A DNA stretch of 44,829 nucleotides, from NCBI GenBank assembly GCA_017545595.1, contig JAFWLO010000006.1, forward strand, positions 1-44,829, written 5' to 3'. The notes beneath the pieces were generated by a model. It worked only from the letters and a program-made list of their open reading frames with translations, had not been told where the DNA came from and made no database searches. Shown here piece after piece: positions 5,731 through 12,885 of this stretch. The stretch comes from Candidatus Saccharimonadota bacterium. Lineage in GTDB: Bacteria; Patescibacteriota; Saccharimonadia; Saccharimonadales; Saccharimonadaceae. Each line of letters starts with the position of its first letter. The first letter of the stretch is position 1. The translations under genes were made by a program, and so were the position numbers.

Positions 5731-7146
5731 CTAGATACCTTCGATGTCGGTATCTTTCGCGCCGGAATCATTAAGAGAGCCGGTGTCGTTTTCTCCGGTC
5801 GCGTTGCCATCGGCATCTTTCTTGCAATAGCCGACAGTACGTTCGCCGGCCTCGTTGACGGTTTCGTCGACTTTCCAGCAGTTTTTCGTAACGTAGAAAT
5901 TTTTGCTAATTGCGTCGTTATCACTCCCTGTCGCGAGGAGACCAAATTCGGGGAATGGGAAATAGATGTCGTTCAGCTCAAGGCGAGCTTCGACGCGGGA
6001 ATACATATTGTTTGCGCGGCCGGTTGAGTCGACAGCGACTTGGACACCATCAAAATTCGCAGTTTCTGTACAAGATCCGCGAGGACTACCTCCACCACCC
6101 CCGTCAGTGCACATCTGGACGGAGAATTCGGTCGAGGGCTGACCATAAGGAAGGGTCAAGATGAGGAAGAAGGTATCTCTATTTCTTGAAGAGACCGCTC
6201 CTCCAGCTCCAATACTAGCGCCAATTGGAGCGGGGATTTCTATTGAAGCAGAACAAGCGTAATCGTCGTTACTTCTATCGCATTTAACTTTGATTGGCGA
6301 GTTTTCTGGAGCATTGTCAGGGTTGTGATTGTTCGAATCGACGATTTTATCTCTTGTGATATGATTTATTCCTTCGGATTCGTCGGTCGGAACAAGGTAA
6401 ACGGCACCGCGGTTCGTAGTATCTCCTTCTGAATTTGTGAAGGAATCGTAAGAATAGTTGTCGGCGGTTTGGATGATTCTCGCGGAAATGGTCGGGGGGA
6501 CTGGGGCGCTCGAATCGCCAAGACTCGTGAATCCACCTTTATTATTATAGTTGAAATCTCCGCTAGTCTCCATATCCTCGCTAGAGAACCAGCGAATTTT
6601 GACGCCGGTTATTCTTCTCGTTGTTTCGGCGCCCCCTGTGGGTTTTAGAGGGATGACACGCATGGTCGAGCCCGCAGAGACGGTCGAGCGATAGTCGGCG
6701 GTTTCTTCGGCGAGGTTTACGCAGGTATATGCTTGAACCGTATCCTTTCCAGCTTGACTACTTTGTTGAATGAGGACTTCTTGACCTTCATTACCGTTAA
6801 TAGTACTAATTCGACCGAGAGCCTTCGCAACGCCGTCGCAATCGCTTGGGTCCTTCATGGCATCTTCCAAGGTAGCGACTACGCCAGCGACATTGTCGCC
6901 ACAAACTCCGCTATCTGACGAGTTCTTACACTCATAGTAGCGTTTTAGGGCGGTTCTTGCGTCTTCGACCCCAGCAAGAGCGGAATCGTAGGCAGCTTGA
7001 GCGAGCTCATCAGAGGTTGAGCGAGAAGCCTCGTTGAGGATGATGCGGATAAAGCTGACTGTAATTACACTGAAGAGAAGCGCAGAAATCACGACGACGT
7101 AAATTGAGGTCGCGCCGGATTTGAATTTTGTATTTTTGTTCGACAT
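5731..7146 (-). CDS. PilX-like pilus/pseudopilus-associated protein
   Basis: 471 residues. A short basic N terminus (KNTKFKSGATS) leads into one hydrophobic helix (about 14-36) and then a conserved amphipathic segment LAQAAYDSALAGVEDARTAL (48-67). A long extracytoplasmic region with several cysteines follows. The N terminus looks like PilX-type minor pilins but lacks a canonical GF(T/S)LxE prepilin cleavage motif. It is third in an operon behind two clear prepilins, 8 nt after the second, with AGGAGG just upstream of its ATG. A role in assembling or capping a type IV pilus-like fibre is inferred from context. The Gly-rich stretch near GASIGAGGAVSS is unremarkable. Confidence 0.7.
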   Translation of the reverse strand: MSNKNTKFKSGATSIYVVVISALLFSVITVSFIRIILNEASRSTSDELAQAAYDSALAGVEDARTALKRYYECKNSSDSGVCGDNVAGVVATLEDAMKDPSDCDGVAKALGRISTINGNEGQEVLIQQSSQAGKDTVQAYTCVNLAEETADYRSTVSAGSTMRVIPLKPTGGAETTRRITGVKIRWFSSEDMETSGDFNYNNKGGFTSLGDSSAPVPPTISARIIQTADNYSYDSFTNSEGDTTNRGAVYLVPTDESEGINHITRDKIVDSNNHNPDNAPENSPIKVKCDRSNDDYACSASIEIPAPIGASIGAGGAVSSRNRDTFFLILTLPYGQPSTEFSVQMCTDGGGGGSPRGSCTETANFDGVQVAVDSTGRANNMYSRVEARLELNDIYFPFPEFGLLATGSDNDAISKNFYVTKNCWKVDETVNEAGERTVGYCKKDADGNATGENDTGSLNDSGAKDTDIEGI

Positions 7147-7154
7147 TTTCCTCC

Positions 7155-8120
7155 TTAAACTCCTGATGCTTGAGTTCCAAAGTTAAATTTATTGATTGCG
7201 CAGTAGCTAAAGTCGGCGTTGAAGCTGTTCGGGGTTTGGCAGTAATTTGATGTAGTCATAATATCAATTCCGCCGTCTTTCGTGCCGAGAATGAACGAAC
7301 CGGACATGAATAACTTGCTTGTCGTGGAGATACGGGCGGGCGGAAAGATGACAAAATCATAGAGGACGAGGGGAGAGTCGGACTCGCTTAGGAGTTCGAC
7401 AGGTTCTTCAGAAGGGGCGGCGTCGAGCTTGATTCCTGGATGCGTTCTTCCAATACCTGTATCCGCCGCAGCAAGATTCGGGGCTCGAAGAACTCCAGAG
7501 CCGTCCGCGGCGTTCGTGTCGGGATATCCGCCGGAAACGGCGTAAGCGCAGACTGATCGAGAAGGGTCTTGGATTTTTAAGAGACGGAAATCTTTGATTG
7601 GGGCTCTATCTCCGATTTTAAGCCAAAGGGAGAGATCGGAATCTTTCGCGAGCGTGCCGGAATCGTCCACATAATAAGAATCTCCGAGGACATAGCCTGT
7701 GTTCCAAACATAACTGTAGTTCCCTGTGCAAAAAGCGCCGCCGGTCGGGACGGTTTTTTTCTCATCGGAGATATTTCCTGAGACATCACCGATGAAAATG
7801 TCGGAGTAAAATTGTTGATAGAGGGAGTAGTTAGCGTTGTTAGCTTCGCAATTTGCCTTGTTTGTTGCGTTGTTGTATCTGTTACAGAAGCTTCGGAAAC
7901 TAGCGGGGGGAGAGTTTTGGATGGAGCCAGTGAAATCGCTCATGAGGTCGCGACCGATTTGGTTGACGGTTTTGATAGAGTAACCTTTTCGATAAAGGTT
8001 GATGATTTCGTTCGAGATTAGCGTAACTGTGATAACGAGGACAGACACAAAGGCGATTGCAAAAGAAAGCTCAACGAGCGTAAAGCCGGAACGGGCGGAG
8101 GTTTTAGGGATTATTCGCAT
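7155..8120 (-). CDS. Type IV pilus prepilin-like protein (PilW/PulJ-like)
   Basis: 321 residues. The prepilin peptidase motif SGFTLVELSFAIAF is at 11-24, with cleavage predicted after Gly12, mature Phe at +1 and Glu17 at +5, followed by the usual hydrophobic alpha1 helix to about residue 36. The remainder is a large, Asn/Ser/Tyr-rich globular head with six or more cysteines. Its size suggests a minor pseudopilin of the PilW/PulJ group rather than a major pilin. It starts within the 3' end of the upstream prepilin gene (10-bp overlap) and precedes the PilX-like gene. Assembly genes (PilB/C/D) are not in this window. Confidence 0.8.
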   Translation of the reverse strand: MRIIPKTSARSGFTLVELSFAIAFVSVLVITVTLISNEIINLYRKGYSIKTVNQIGRDLMSDFTGSIQNSPPASFRSFCNRYNNATNKANCEANNANYSLYQQFYSDIFIGDVSGNISDEKKTVPTGGAFCTGNYSYVWNTGYVLGDSYYVDDSGTLAKDSDLSLWLKIGDRAPIKDFRLLKIQDPSRSVCAYAVSGGYPDTNAADGSGVLRAPNLAAADTGIGRTHPGIKLDAAPSEEPVELLSESDSPLVLYDFVIFPPARISTTSKLFMSGSFILGTKDGGIDIMTTSNYCQTPNSFNADFSYCAINKFNFGTQASGV

Positions 8121-8920
8121 TTGTTATCCTCCGTATTATCTTGTTCGGAGAGTTTCACCGCGGAAGAGTTCGAAGCAAAGGGGAGGATTTTTACGTCTCT
8201 TCGGGCTAAAGAATGTCTGTCGGCAGAGTCTATGCACATATGAACTTCTCTCGATTCAGTTCCGGCGACTTGATTAAGCAGATCTGAGAACTTAGATCGA
8301 GCCATAGAACCTTCGAGTGCGTCTTCATAACCGAGGAGGTTAGTAATCGTGCCGGAGTTTGAATCGAGGGAGTATGTGTGGATTGTTCCAGACAGAGGGG
8401 AGCGGACGATAAGAATCAGGGCTTTTAGTTTTTCTCCAGAAGCGCTGGTTTCTTGGATTTCTGCCTCCCAGGGGATAGTGAAGGTGGTTTTTCTATATGG
8501 CTCAGAGGAGCCTTCTGGAGCAATGTTAGCATGAACATCTTCGCGTAAAATATCGAGGATGCTAGTGTGTTCGATATCGGCAGTGCGCTTTATGTCGCCA
8601 ATGACATCGTAGACGTAGACGGTTCCGGCGGGGGTATTGTCGGAATCGCCGATTACGACAAACTTTCCATAGACGGCGGTTTGAGTCCGACCGGCATCTT
8701 CACCATTGACTCCATCGGAGGAGGGAATTTTGTCGTTCGAGACGTTCAAAACATCAGAATAGACCGTTCGCAGAAACTCGGAAAAACTATTGACGGCGTC
8801 GTTATAGCGTTGGCGAGAGATGGAGATGTTCGAGCCAGCAATCAGTCCCATCATCAAAAATCCAGAAAGCGCAAGAAATAAGCTGACCTCAATAAGCGTA
8901 AAGCCTCTCCGATTCTTCAT
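8111..8920 (-). CDS. Type IV pilus prepilin-like protein
   Basis: 269 residues with N terminus MKNRRGFTLIEVSLFLALSG, cleavage predicted after Gly6 and Glu11 at +5, then a hydrophobic helix to about residue 29. The C-terminal region is acidic and Ser-rich with a Cys pair (MCIDSADR and the terminal KCE). It is the first gene of the pseudopilin operon. The length fits a minor pilin/pseudopilin (PilV/PulH/I-like). TATAAT lies 7 nt before the ATG, so the operon mRNA is predicted to be leaderless. Confidence 0.8.
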   Translation of the reverse strand: MKNRRGFTLIEVSLFLALSGFLMMGLIAGSNISISRQRYNDAVNSFSEFLRTVYSDVLNVSNDKIPSSDGVNGEDAGRTQTAVYGKFVVIGDSDNTPAGTVYVYDVIGDIKRTADIEHTSILDILREDVHANIAPEGSSEPYRKTTFTIPWEAEIQETSASGEKLKALILIVRSPLSGTIHTYSLDSNSGTITNLLGYEDALEGSMARSKFSDLLNQVAGTESREVHMCIDSADRHSLARRDVKILPFASNSSAVKLSEQDNTEDNKCE

Positions 8921-8927
8921 GGTTATG

Positions 8928-8933
8928 ATTATA
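8928..8933 (-). promoter_or_regulatory. -10 element of the pseudopilin operon
   Basis: Minus-strand TATAAT, seven bases (CATAACC), then ATG of the first prepilin gene. No clear -35 and no room for a Shine-Dalgarno sequence. Confidence 0.5.
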
Positions 8934-8960
8934 TGATAGATTTACAAAAGTTTCAACAAC

Positions 8961-8989
8961 AAAAATCCTCTCGATAGGAGAGGATTTTT
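8961..8989 (-). terminator. rpsL-rpsG transcription terminator
   Basis: ATCCTCTC (8965-8972) pairs with GAGAGGAT (8978-8985) around a five-base loop, flanked by A and T runs. On the minus strand it ends in TTTTTG, about 20 nt past the rpsG stop. The symmetry allows it to act in both directions. Confidence 0.75.
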
Positions 8990-9007
8990 GAGAAGAGGTC
9001 GGTCGAA

Positions 9008-9487
9008 TTAAGCTCGGGCAAAATGCGCAAAGGCGCGGTTTGCTTCGGCCATACGATGACAATCTTCTTTTTTCTTGAAAGCGGCACCGGCTTCGTTGTA
9101 AGCATCAACAATTTCGAGCTCGAGGCGCTTAGAGTAAGGCATTCCTTGGCGAGCGCGAGCAGCCTGAACAAGCCAGGTGAAGGCGAAATGCTGTTGACGG
9201 TGACCGGAAATCGGGAACGGGATTTGGTAGTTTGCGCCACCGACGCGGCGGGATTTAACTTCGAAATCTGGGGAAATGTTCGAAAGAGCTTTTTCGAAAA
9301 CTTCGACAGGATCTTCGGAGTTGAGTTTTTTCGCGGCGCCTTCGAGAGCGGCATAAACCGCACGTTCGGCGACTTGTTTCTTTCCGTCAAGCATAGACTT
9401 ATTAATTAATCTCTGGACGAGGACGGACTGGTATTTTCGGTCGGGAGAAACTTTTCTCTCTAGGGATTTTGTAGTTTTTCTAGGCAT
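9008..9487 (-). CDS. rpsG: 30S ribosomal protein S7
   Basis: 159 residues, full length. Family blocks include VQRLINKSMLDGKKQVAERA (24-43), the P-V-E-V-F-E-K-A-L segment, VKSRRVGGANYQIPFP (78-93) and the C-terminal DCHRMAEANRAFAHFARA. It binds the 3' major domain of 16S rRNA and nucleates assembly of the 30S head. It follows rpsL by 3 nt. The usual next genes of the str operon, fusA and tuf, are absent, and transcription appears to stop at the hairpin just downstream. Confidence 0.97.
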   Translation of the reverse strand: MPRKTTKSLERKVSPDRKYQSVLVQRLINKSMLDGKKQVAERAVYAALEGAAKKLNSEDPVEVFEKALSNISPDFEVKSRRVGGANYQIPFPISGHRQQHFAFTWLVQAARARQGMPYSKRLELEIVDAYNEAGAAFKKKEDCHRMAEANRAFAHFARA

Positions 9488-9490
9488 AGT

Positions 9491-9904
9491 TTATTTCCCC
9501 TCCTTTTTCGCACCGTATTTAGAACGGCCTTGTTTTCGACCCTGAACGCCTTGAAGATCGAGCGTTCCGCGGACGATGTGATAGCGGACACCCGGAAGAT
9601 CGGGGACACGACCACCACGAACGAGGACAACAGCGTGTTCCTGAAGGTTGTGACCTTCACCACCGATATAAGCCCAGACTTCCTGTCCGTTCGTCAAGCG
9701 AACACGGGCGACTTTGCGGAGCGCGGAGTTAGGTTTTTTCGGGGTCTTTGTCGTTACTTTGATGCAGACGCCACGTTTAAGAGGGGCGGATTGATTATAG
9801 TAACGAGTCTTTAAAGTGTTAACAATAGAGCCAAGAGCAGGAGCTTTTGACTTTTTGGAAGCTTTTTTGCGAGGCTTCCTAATCAACTGATTGATTGTTG
9901 GCAC
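9491..9904 (-). CDS. rpsL: 30S ribosomal protein S12
   Basis: 137 residues. Core blocks [32 protein letters not shown] and [18 protein letters not shown] are intact. It lies at the decoding centre and controls accuracy. Compared with E. coli S12 (124 residues) there is an insertion of about a dozen residues before KRGVC (around [14 protein letters not shown]). The loop RGGRVKDLPGV reads [11 protein letters not shown] here, so the lysine that is a classic streptomycin-resistance site (Lys87, mature E. coli numbering) is Pro. Lys42 is kept. It is the first gene of a two-gene operon with rpsG. Confidence 0.97.
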   Translation of the reverse strand: MPTINQLIRKPRKKASKKSKAPALGSIVNTLKTRYYNQSAPLKRGVCIKVTTKTPKKPNSALRKVARVRLTNGQEVWAYIGGEGHNLQEHAVVLVRGGRVPDLPGVRYHIVRGTLDLQGVQGRKQGRSKYGAKKEGK

Positions 9905-9983
9905 AGTAAAAATCCTTGTGTTTTATGATTGGTATTTGTCTCGGGAGGCGCAGCAATTCCGGAGACGTGAAACTCTTTAGAGT

Positions 9984-10012
9984 ATTATACCTTATTTCAC
10001 ATAAAAATGCAA
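9984..10012 (-). promoter_or_regulatory. Promoter of the rpsL-rpsG operon
   Basis: Minus-strand TTGCAT (10007-10012), 17-nt spacer, TATAAT (9984-9989). This leaves a leader of about 75 nt before rpsL, by far the longest untranslated leader in the window, so post-transcriptional control by a ribosomal protein is possible, although no known binding site is recognised. Confidence 0.75.
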
Positions 10013-10032
10013 GGATTTTAGAGAATAGCGAA

Positions 10033-10626
10033 TTATTCGTCAGCGGAAGGCTGGAGAAGTTCGCGGTATTTTAAGGCTTCGGCGTTGTATTGGTCACGAA
10101 GGTCGGGATTGTTCTGCGCCTCGGCGAGGCGAGCCATGACATTGTAATAGCGATAGCTGTCCATGTTAGAGAGAGAAGACGTATCAATTTCTGACATAAC
10201 TTGGGCAGCTTGGTCGACTTCTTCAGTCGCAATATAAAAGCTAGCCATTTTCAGTTTAGCCGTGAAGGCCTCGGAGGGGTCGGAAGAAGAGGCGGCGGAT
10301 TGCTGTTCGGCGACGTATTCTTCGGCGGTTTTAGCTTCTCCGGCCTCGATCGAAGATTCCTCTTCGTCTTCAGCATCTTCATCGACGGTTTCCTCTGGAA
10401 CGTTTTTATTGAAAAATTTGTTCCAATTAAGAGCGAGGACAACACCACCAGCAACAAGAAGCGCAACAATAATAGAGATGATAATGATGAGTTTTTTCTT
10501 TTCTAGGGGCTTTTTCGGAGAGACGGGAGCGGAAGATGGTTCAGAAACCGGAGGTTGAGTTGGTGATTGAGAGACAGGAGGAATATTTGAGGGCTCCTGA
10601 GTTATGATTGGTTCGCTATTTTCCAT
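10033..10626 (-). CDS. Single-pass membrane protein with acidic linker and helical C-terminal domain
   Basis: 197 residues. A Pro/Ser/Glu-rich cytoplasmic N terminus (1-40) is followed by a KKPLEKKK stop-transfer, one membrane helix (about 46-66), an acidic linker (about 75-100) and a predicted all-helical domain (about 105-195). Paired helices such as AFTAKLKMASFYIATEEVDQ and NVMARLAEAQNNPDLRDQYN look TPR-like. No catalytic motif is present. Function unknown; a protein-interaction role is inferred from the helical repeats. Confidence 0.6.
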   Translation of the reverse strand: MENSEPIITQEPSNIPPVSQSPTQPPVSEPSSAPVSPKKPLEKKKLIIIISIIVALLVAGGVVLALNWNKFFNKNVPEETVDEDAEDEEESSIEAGEAKTAEEYVAEQQSAASSSDPSEAFTAKLKMASFYIATEEVDQAAQVMSEIDTSSLSNMDSYRYYNVMARLAEAQNNPDLRDQYNAEALKYRELLQPSADE

Positions 10627-10634
10627 ATAGTTTA

Positions 10635-10640
10635 AGTATA
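10635..10640 (-). promoter_or_regulatory. -10 element, predicted near-leaderless start
   Basis: Minus-strand TATACT followed by eight bases and the ATG of the TPR-like membrane protein gene. Confidence 0.35.
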
Positions 10641-10668
10641 AACGGGATAGGAATAATTTTCAAGGATT

Positions 10669-11094
10669 TTATGCATTAAACAAAAACGACATCCATTGTG
10701 AAAAGTTCGACGGTTCTTCGATTTTTTCGGCTTCGGGAGCTTCTTTATATTTGTTTTTTGCGGTTTCTGAGTTTTCCGAGAGATAAACTAAGTTTTCTCC
10801 TGGAAGTTTTTTGTTTTCTTTCGAGCGAGCGGAGAGTTCTTGGTATTCTTCGGAAGCATAGTAGATGTTTTCTAGTTCGATTGTTTTCACTTCGAGGTCG
10901 AGACGTTCTAATTCCCTGCTCTTTGTGGCAATTTTTTGAGAAAGTTCCCAGTTCCTGGACATGGCGGAGATTGAGCTTCCCGTCCAAACAACACAGAGGA
11001 CAATTGTCAACAAAAAGATAACATTATCCGCGGAAAAATAATAGTGTCTCAGACGGTAGTAAACTCGACGGAGTTTTGTTTTTAGCTTTTGCAT
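10669..11094 (-). CDS. FtsB/DivIC-like septum formation initiator protein
   Basis: 141 residues. A basic N terminus (KLKTKLRRVYYRLRHYYF) is followed by one membrane helix (about 24-44), a coiled-coil stretch (about 48-80, WELSQKIATKSRELERLDLE), and then the characteristic EEYQELSARSKENKKLPGEN ('E-x-x-AR...K..PGE') block of FtsB/DivIC. In other bacteria this family forms a complex with FtsL and FtsQ/DivIB in the divisome. The tail after about residue 108 is acidic and not conserved in the family. It is monocistronic, with the promoter immediately before ATG. Confidence 0.75.
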   Translation of the reverse strand: MQKLKTKLRRVYYRLRHYYFSADNVIFLLTIVLCVVWTGSSISAMSRNWELSQKIATKSRELERLDLEVKTIELENIYYASEEYQELSARSKENKKLPGENLVYLSENSETAKNKYKEAPEAEKIEEPSNFSQWMSFLFNA

Positions 11095-11101
11095 TTTTAT
11101 T

Positions 11102-11144
11102 ATTATAACATTTTTAGAATTTTATAAAACTCTCATGCTATAAT
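11102..11144. promoter_or_regulatory. Divergent pair of extended -10 promoters
   Basis: Minus: TGtTATAAT (TATAAT at 11102-11107), 7 nt before the FtsB-like ATG. Plus: TGcTATAAT (TATAAT at 11139-11144), 6 nt before the metallopeptidase-like ATG. Neither leaves space for a ribosome binding site, so both mRNAs are predicted leaderless. Confidence 0.65.
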
Positions 11145-11150
11145 TTATCC

Positions 11151-11975
11151 ATGTTTAAGGATTCTTTTCTTCGAACTTCTGAAGTAAAGCAAAATAACAA
11201 TGCATCGGATTTTTCTGTTTTAGAGAAAGACGAGTCGTTTAATAATAGGGGTGCAAGAGAGGGAATTTCCTCTGGGACGCTTGACAAAGAATTTCTTAGG
11301 GATAGAAGCGAAGAAAACTTAGAGATGCTTAGGGGGGTCGGAGAAGACGCTAGGTTCTTGAAGGGGTTTTATAAAGAAATTATCGACAAATATCCCGAAC
11401 TAAGTTGCGTAGAGCTAAAAGACGCGCCGGAATTAAAATTCCGTTCTTCTCAGAGTAAGGGGACCCGGGATGATCTTCATCTCAGTATAAAATATAATTT
11501 TTCTTCGCCGCTCGAGGCGTATTCGGCTCCGAAGAAAAATGAGAAACTTGAAGAAAGTGAGTGTACGTTTGCGGAAGATTATGTCGAGAACTTGAAGATA
11601 CTTGAAAAAAGGCTCAGCGCGAAGGAAGGGGACGTAACTCAGAATGGAAGGCTAGCTTCGGCTCTGGTTTTTCTGCACGAAATGGGGCATGCGTATGATT
11701 TTTTGCACAATTATCTTAAGGTTAAACCGGAGGAATTTAGAGAAGGGGTAGAGATAAAGCGGATTAGTGAAGCGATTAAACAGGTTGCGCGCGAAACAAA
11801 GCGAGATAAAGCCTCACTTCCCGTTCCGGAGTTTCTAGAAGATGGCGTTCAGGAGCGAGAATCTAGACAGAAATACCTTGAGGAATATCGAAATATGAGG
11901 AGAGAGAAGTTTGCAGACGAGTTTGCGTGCAAATTCATTTTAGAGAAGATAGCGGATAGAAATACGAGAACCTAA
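11151..11975 (+). CDS. Putative zinc metallopeptidase-like protein (HEMGH motif)
   Basis: 274 residues, charged and without a signal peptide or membrane helix. LVFLHEMGHAYDFLHNYL (172-189) contains HExxH (His176, Glu177, His180) in a helix. The helix RREKFADEFACKFILEKI (251-268) could provide the third ligand, Glu257 or Asp256, as in gluzincin-like folds with an 'E(F)ADxxA' glutamate helix. The spacing of about 76 residues is plausible. The Lys/Glu-rich N terminus is likely flexible. The substrate is unknown and no neighbour indicates one. If active, it would be cytosolic unless exported by a non-classical route. Confidence 0.55.
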   Translation: MFKDSFLRTSEVKQNNNASDFSVLEKDESFNNRGAREGISSGTLDKEFLRDRSEENLEMLRGVGEDARFLKGFYKEIIDKYPELSCVELKDAPELKFRSSQSKGTRDDLHLSIKYNFSSPLEAYSAPKKNEKLEESECTFAEDYVENLKILEKRLSAKEGDVTQNGRLASALVFLHEMGHAYDFLHNYLKVKPEEFREGVEIKRISEAIKQVARETKRDKASLPVPEFLEDGVQERESRQKYLEEYRNMRREKFADEFACKFILEKIADRNTRT

Positions 11976-11978
11976 GGA

Positions 11979-12323
11979 TTATTTTATGCCCCAGGACGAA
12001 CTCCATGCGTCAACTGCATTTTTTACTACTTTTGGTAATATAATATTAATATAAAGAATAATAAGTAATATTATTACTACAAAAACAGCAGTACCGATTA
12101 TGGAGAAGGTTTTGTTTTTATCTTTCTTTAGACCGATTAATCCGAAAATAAAAGATAAAACTTCCAATATAAGACTAGCATAGAAGAGGACGGCACTTAG
12201 CGTTTCATTTATTTCTAAAGTAAAGGAAAATATTCTGAAACACAAAAGGCTCAAGCCGAAGAATATTAACGATTTTAGACCGTAAACTTTTTCTTTTTTG
12301 TTATTGGTTTTTGTTTTATCCAT
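11979..12323 (-). CDS. Small four-helix membrane protein, unknown function
   Basis: 114 residues with a Lys/Asn-rich N terminus (KTKTNNKKEKVYG) and hydrophobic segments at about 16-34, 42-66 (including the GLIGLKKDKN turn) and 74-100. The architecture is like DUF4190-type small membrane proteins, but no firm family match. It is convergent with the metallopeptidase-like gene, with only 3 nt between stops and no terminator seen. It is AT-richer than its neighbours. Confidence 0.5.
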   Translation of the reverse strand: MDKTKTNNKKEKVYGLKSLIFFGLSLLCFRIFSFTLEINETLSAVLFYASLILEVLSFIFGLIGLKKDKNKTFSIIGTAVFVVIILLIILYINIILPKVVKNAVDAWSSSWGIK

Positions 12324-12334
12324 TCGCAGTTATT

Positions 12335-12363
12335 ATTATAGTGTATCCAGTTGTTTCTTGCAA
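12335..12363 (-). promoter_or_regulatory. Promoter of the small four-helix membrane protein gene
   Basis: Minus-strand TTGCAA (12358-12363), 17-nt spacer, TATAAT (12335-12340), 11 nt before the ATG. The short gap predicts a leader of only a few nucleotides. Confidence 0.55.
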
Positions 12364-12375
12364 AAAGATTATATT

Positions 12376-12402
12376 AAAAACTCGAACCGCTAAAAGTTCG
12401 AG
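12376..12402 (-). terminator. Terminator downstream of the tRNA (CAU)
   Basis: CTCGAAC (12381-12387) pairs with GTTCGAG (12396-12402). On the minus strand the stem is followed by TTTTT, 14 nt after the tRNA CCA end. Confidence 0.7.
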
Positions 12403-12415
12403 CTTAACATCAATC

Positions 12416-12491
12416 TGGTGGGGGCAGCTGGGTTCGAACCAGCGACCAATCGGTTATGAGCCGACTGCTCTAACCACTGAGCTATGCCCCC
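12416..12491 (-). tRNA. tRNA with CAU anticodon: elongator Met or Ile2 (lysidine type)
   Basis: 76 nt with encoded CCA. The acceptor stem is GGGGGCA/TGCCCCC, the loop CTCATAA, and the T-arm CGCTGG TTCGAAC CCAGCT-like. G1:C72 is paired, so it is not an initiator. The body (TAGCTCAGTGGTTAGAGCAG and TTGGTCGCTGGTTC) is close to E. coli tRNA-Ile2, which would need TilS to modify C34, but elongator tRNA-Met shares many of these bases. The acceptor stem lacks the C4:G69 pair of E. coli Ile2. The identity is left open. Confidence 0.9.
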
Positions 12492-12533
12492 GTGGTCTTA
12501 GATATTATACTATAAAATTCTCAAACTGAGAAG

Positions 12534-12575
12534 AAAATTCGCCCTGCCCAAAGGTCGAAGCAAGACGAATTTTTT
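12534..12575. terminator. Possible terminator of the 69-residue protein gene
   Basis: AAAATTCG (12534-12541) and CGAATTTT (12566-12573) form an 8-bp stem around a 24-nt loop that can fold further; A and T runs on both sides. Weak on its own, but placed 35 nt past the gene's stop on the minus strand. Confidence 0.35.
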
Positions 12576-12608
12576 ACCTAAATAAATTATTGACGCGCTA
12601 ACAGTAAA

Positions 12609-12818
12609 CTAAGCGGATTTTTTCTTGAGGGTCAAGAAACCGTTGCGTGGATTTTCGTTAACTTCGCGGTCTTCAGGGAGATCGCAAGGAGTTCCTTTTC
12701 CGCCTTCGGCATTTTTCGTGAAGAAGTAGATAGTCTGAGGTTTGCCACCACGGAGAGTAACTTCGGTCTTGTGCAGGTAGTATTTTATGCCTTTACTGTT
12801 GGTATGCTCATAAGCCAT
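12609..12818 (-). CDS. Conserved small protein of unknown function (69 aa)
   Basis: 69 residues: MAYEHTNSKGIKYYLHKTEV, then TLRGGKPQTIYFFTKN, then a C-terminal half with DREVNENPRNGFLTLKKK. The pattern 'YY-L-x-K-x-V-x-L-R-G-G..Q-T-I-Y-F-F' resembles a small protein I associate with CPR genomes, with no known function. The predicted beta-rich fold has a basic C terminus. It has a very strong promoter and a consensus AAGGAGG ribosome binding site (complement 12828-12834), suggesting high expression. It is monocistronic. Confidence 0.8.
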   Translation of the reverse strand: MAYEHTNSKGIKYYLHKTEVTLRGGKPQTIYFFTKNAEGGKGTPCDLPEDREVNENPRNGFLTLKKKSA

Positions 12819-12850
12819 TAGCTTAATCCTCCTTAAGTTATTGTATTTTT

Positions 12851-12879
12851 AGCATATTATTTTTCGACAGGGGTGTCAA
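12851..12879 (-). promoter_or_regulatory. Consensus-like promoter of the 69-aa protein gene
   Basis: Minus-strand TTGACA (12874-12879), 17-nt spacer, TATGCT (12851-12856). The -35 overlaps an inverted repeat TGACA-CCCC-TGTC that could be an operator. Confidence 0.75.
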
Positions 12880-12885
12880 GGGGTT

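Noticed and set aside
5517-5774. Open frame across the terminator and tRNA region
   Set aside because: It runs through a 12-bp terminator stem and the whole tRNA on the other strand; a chance frame.
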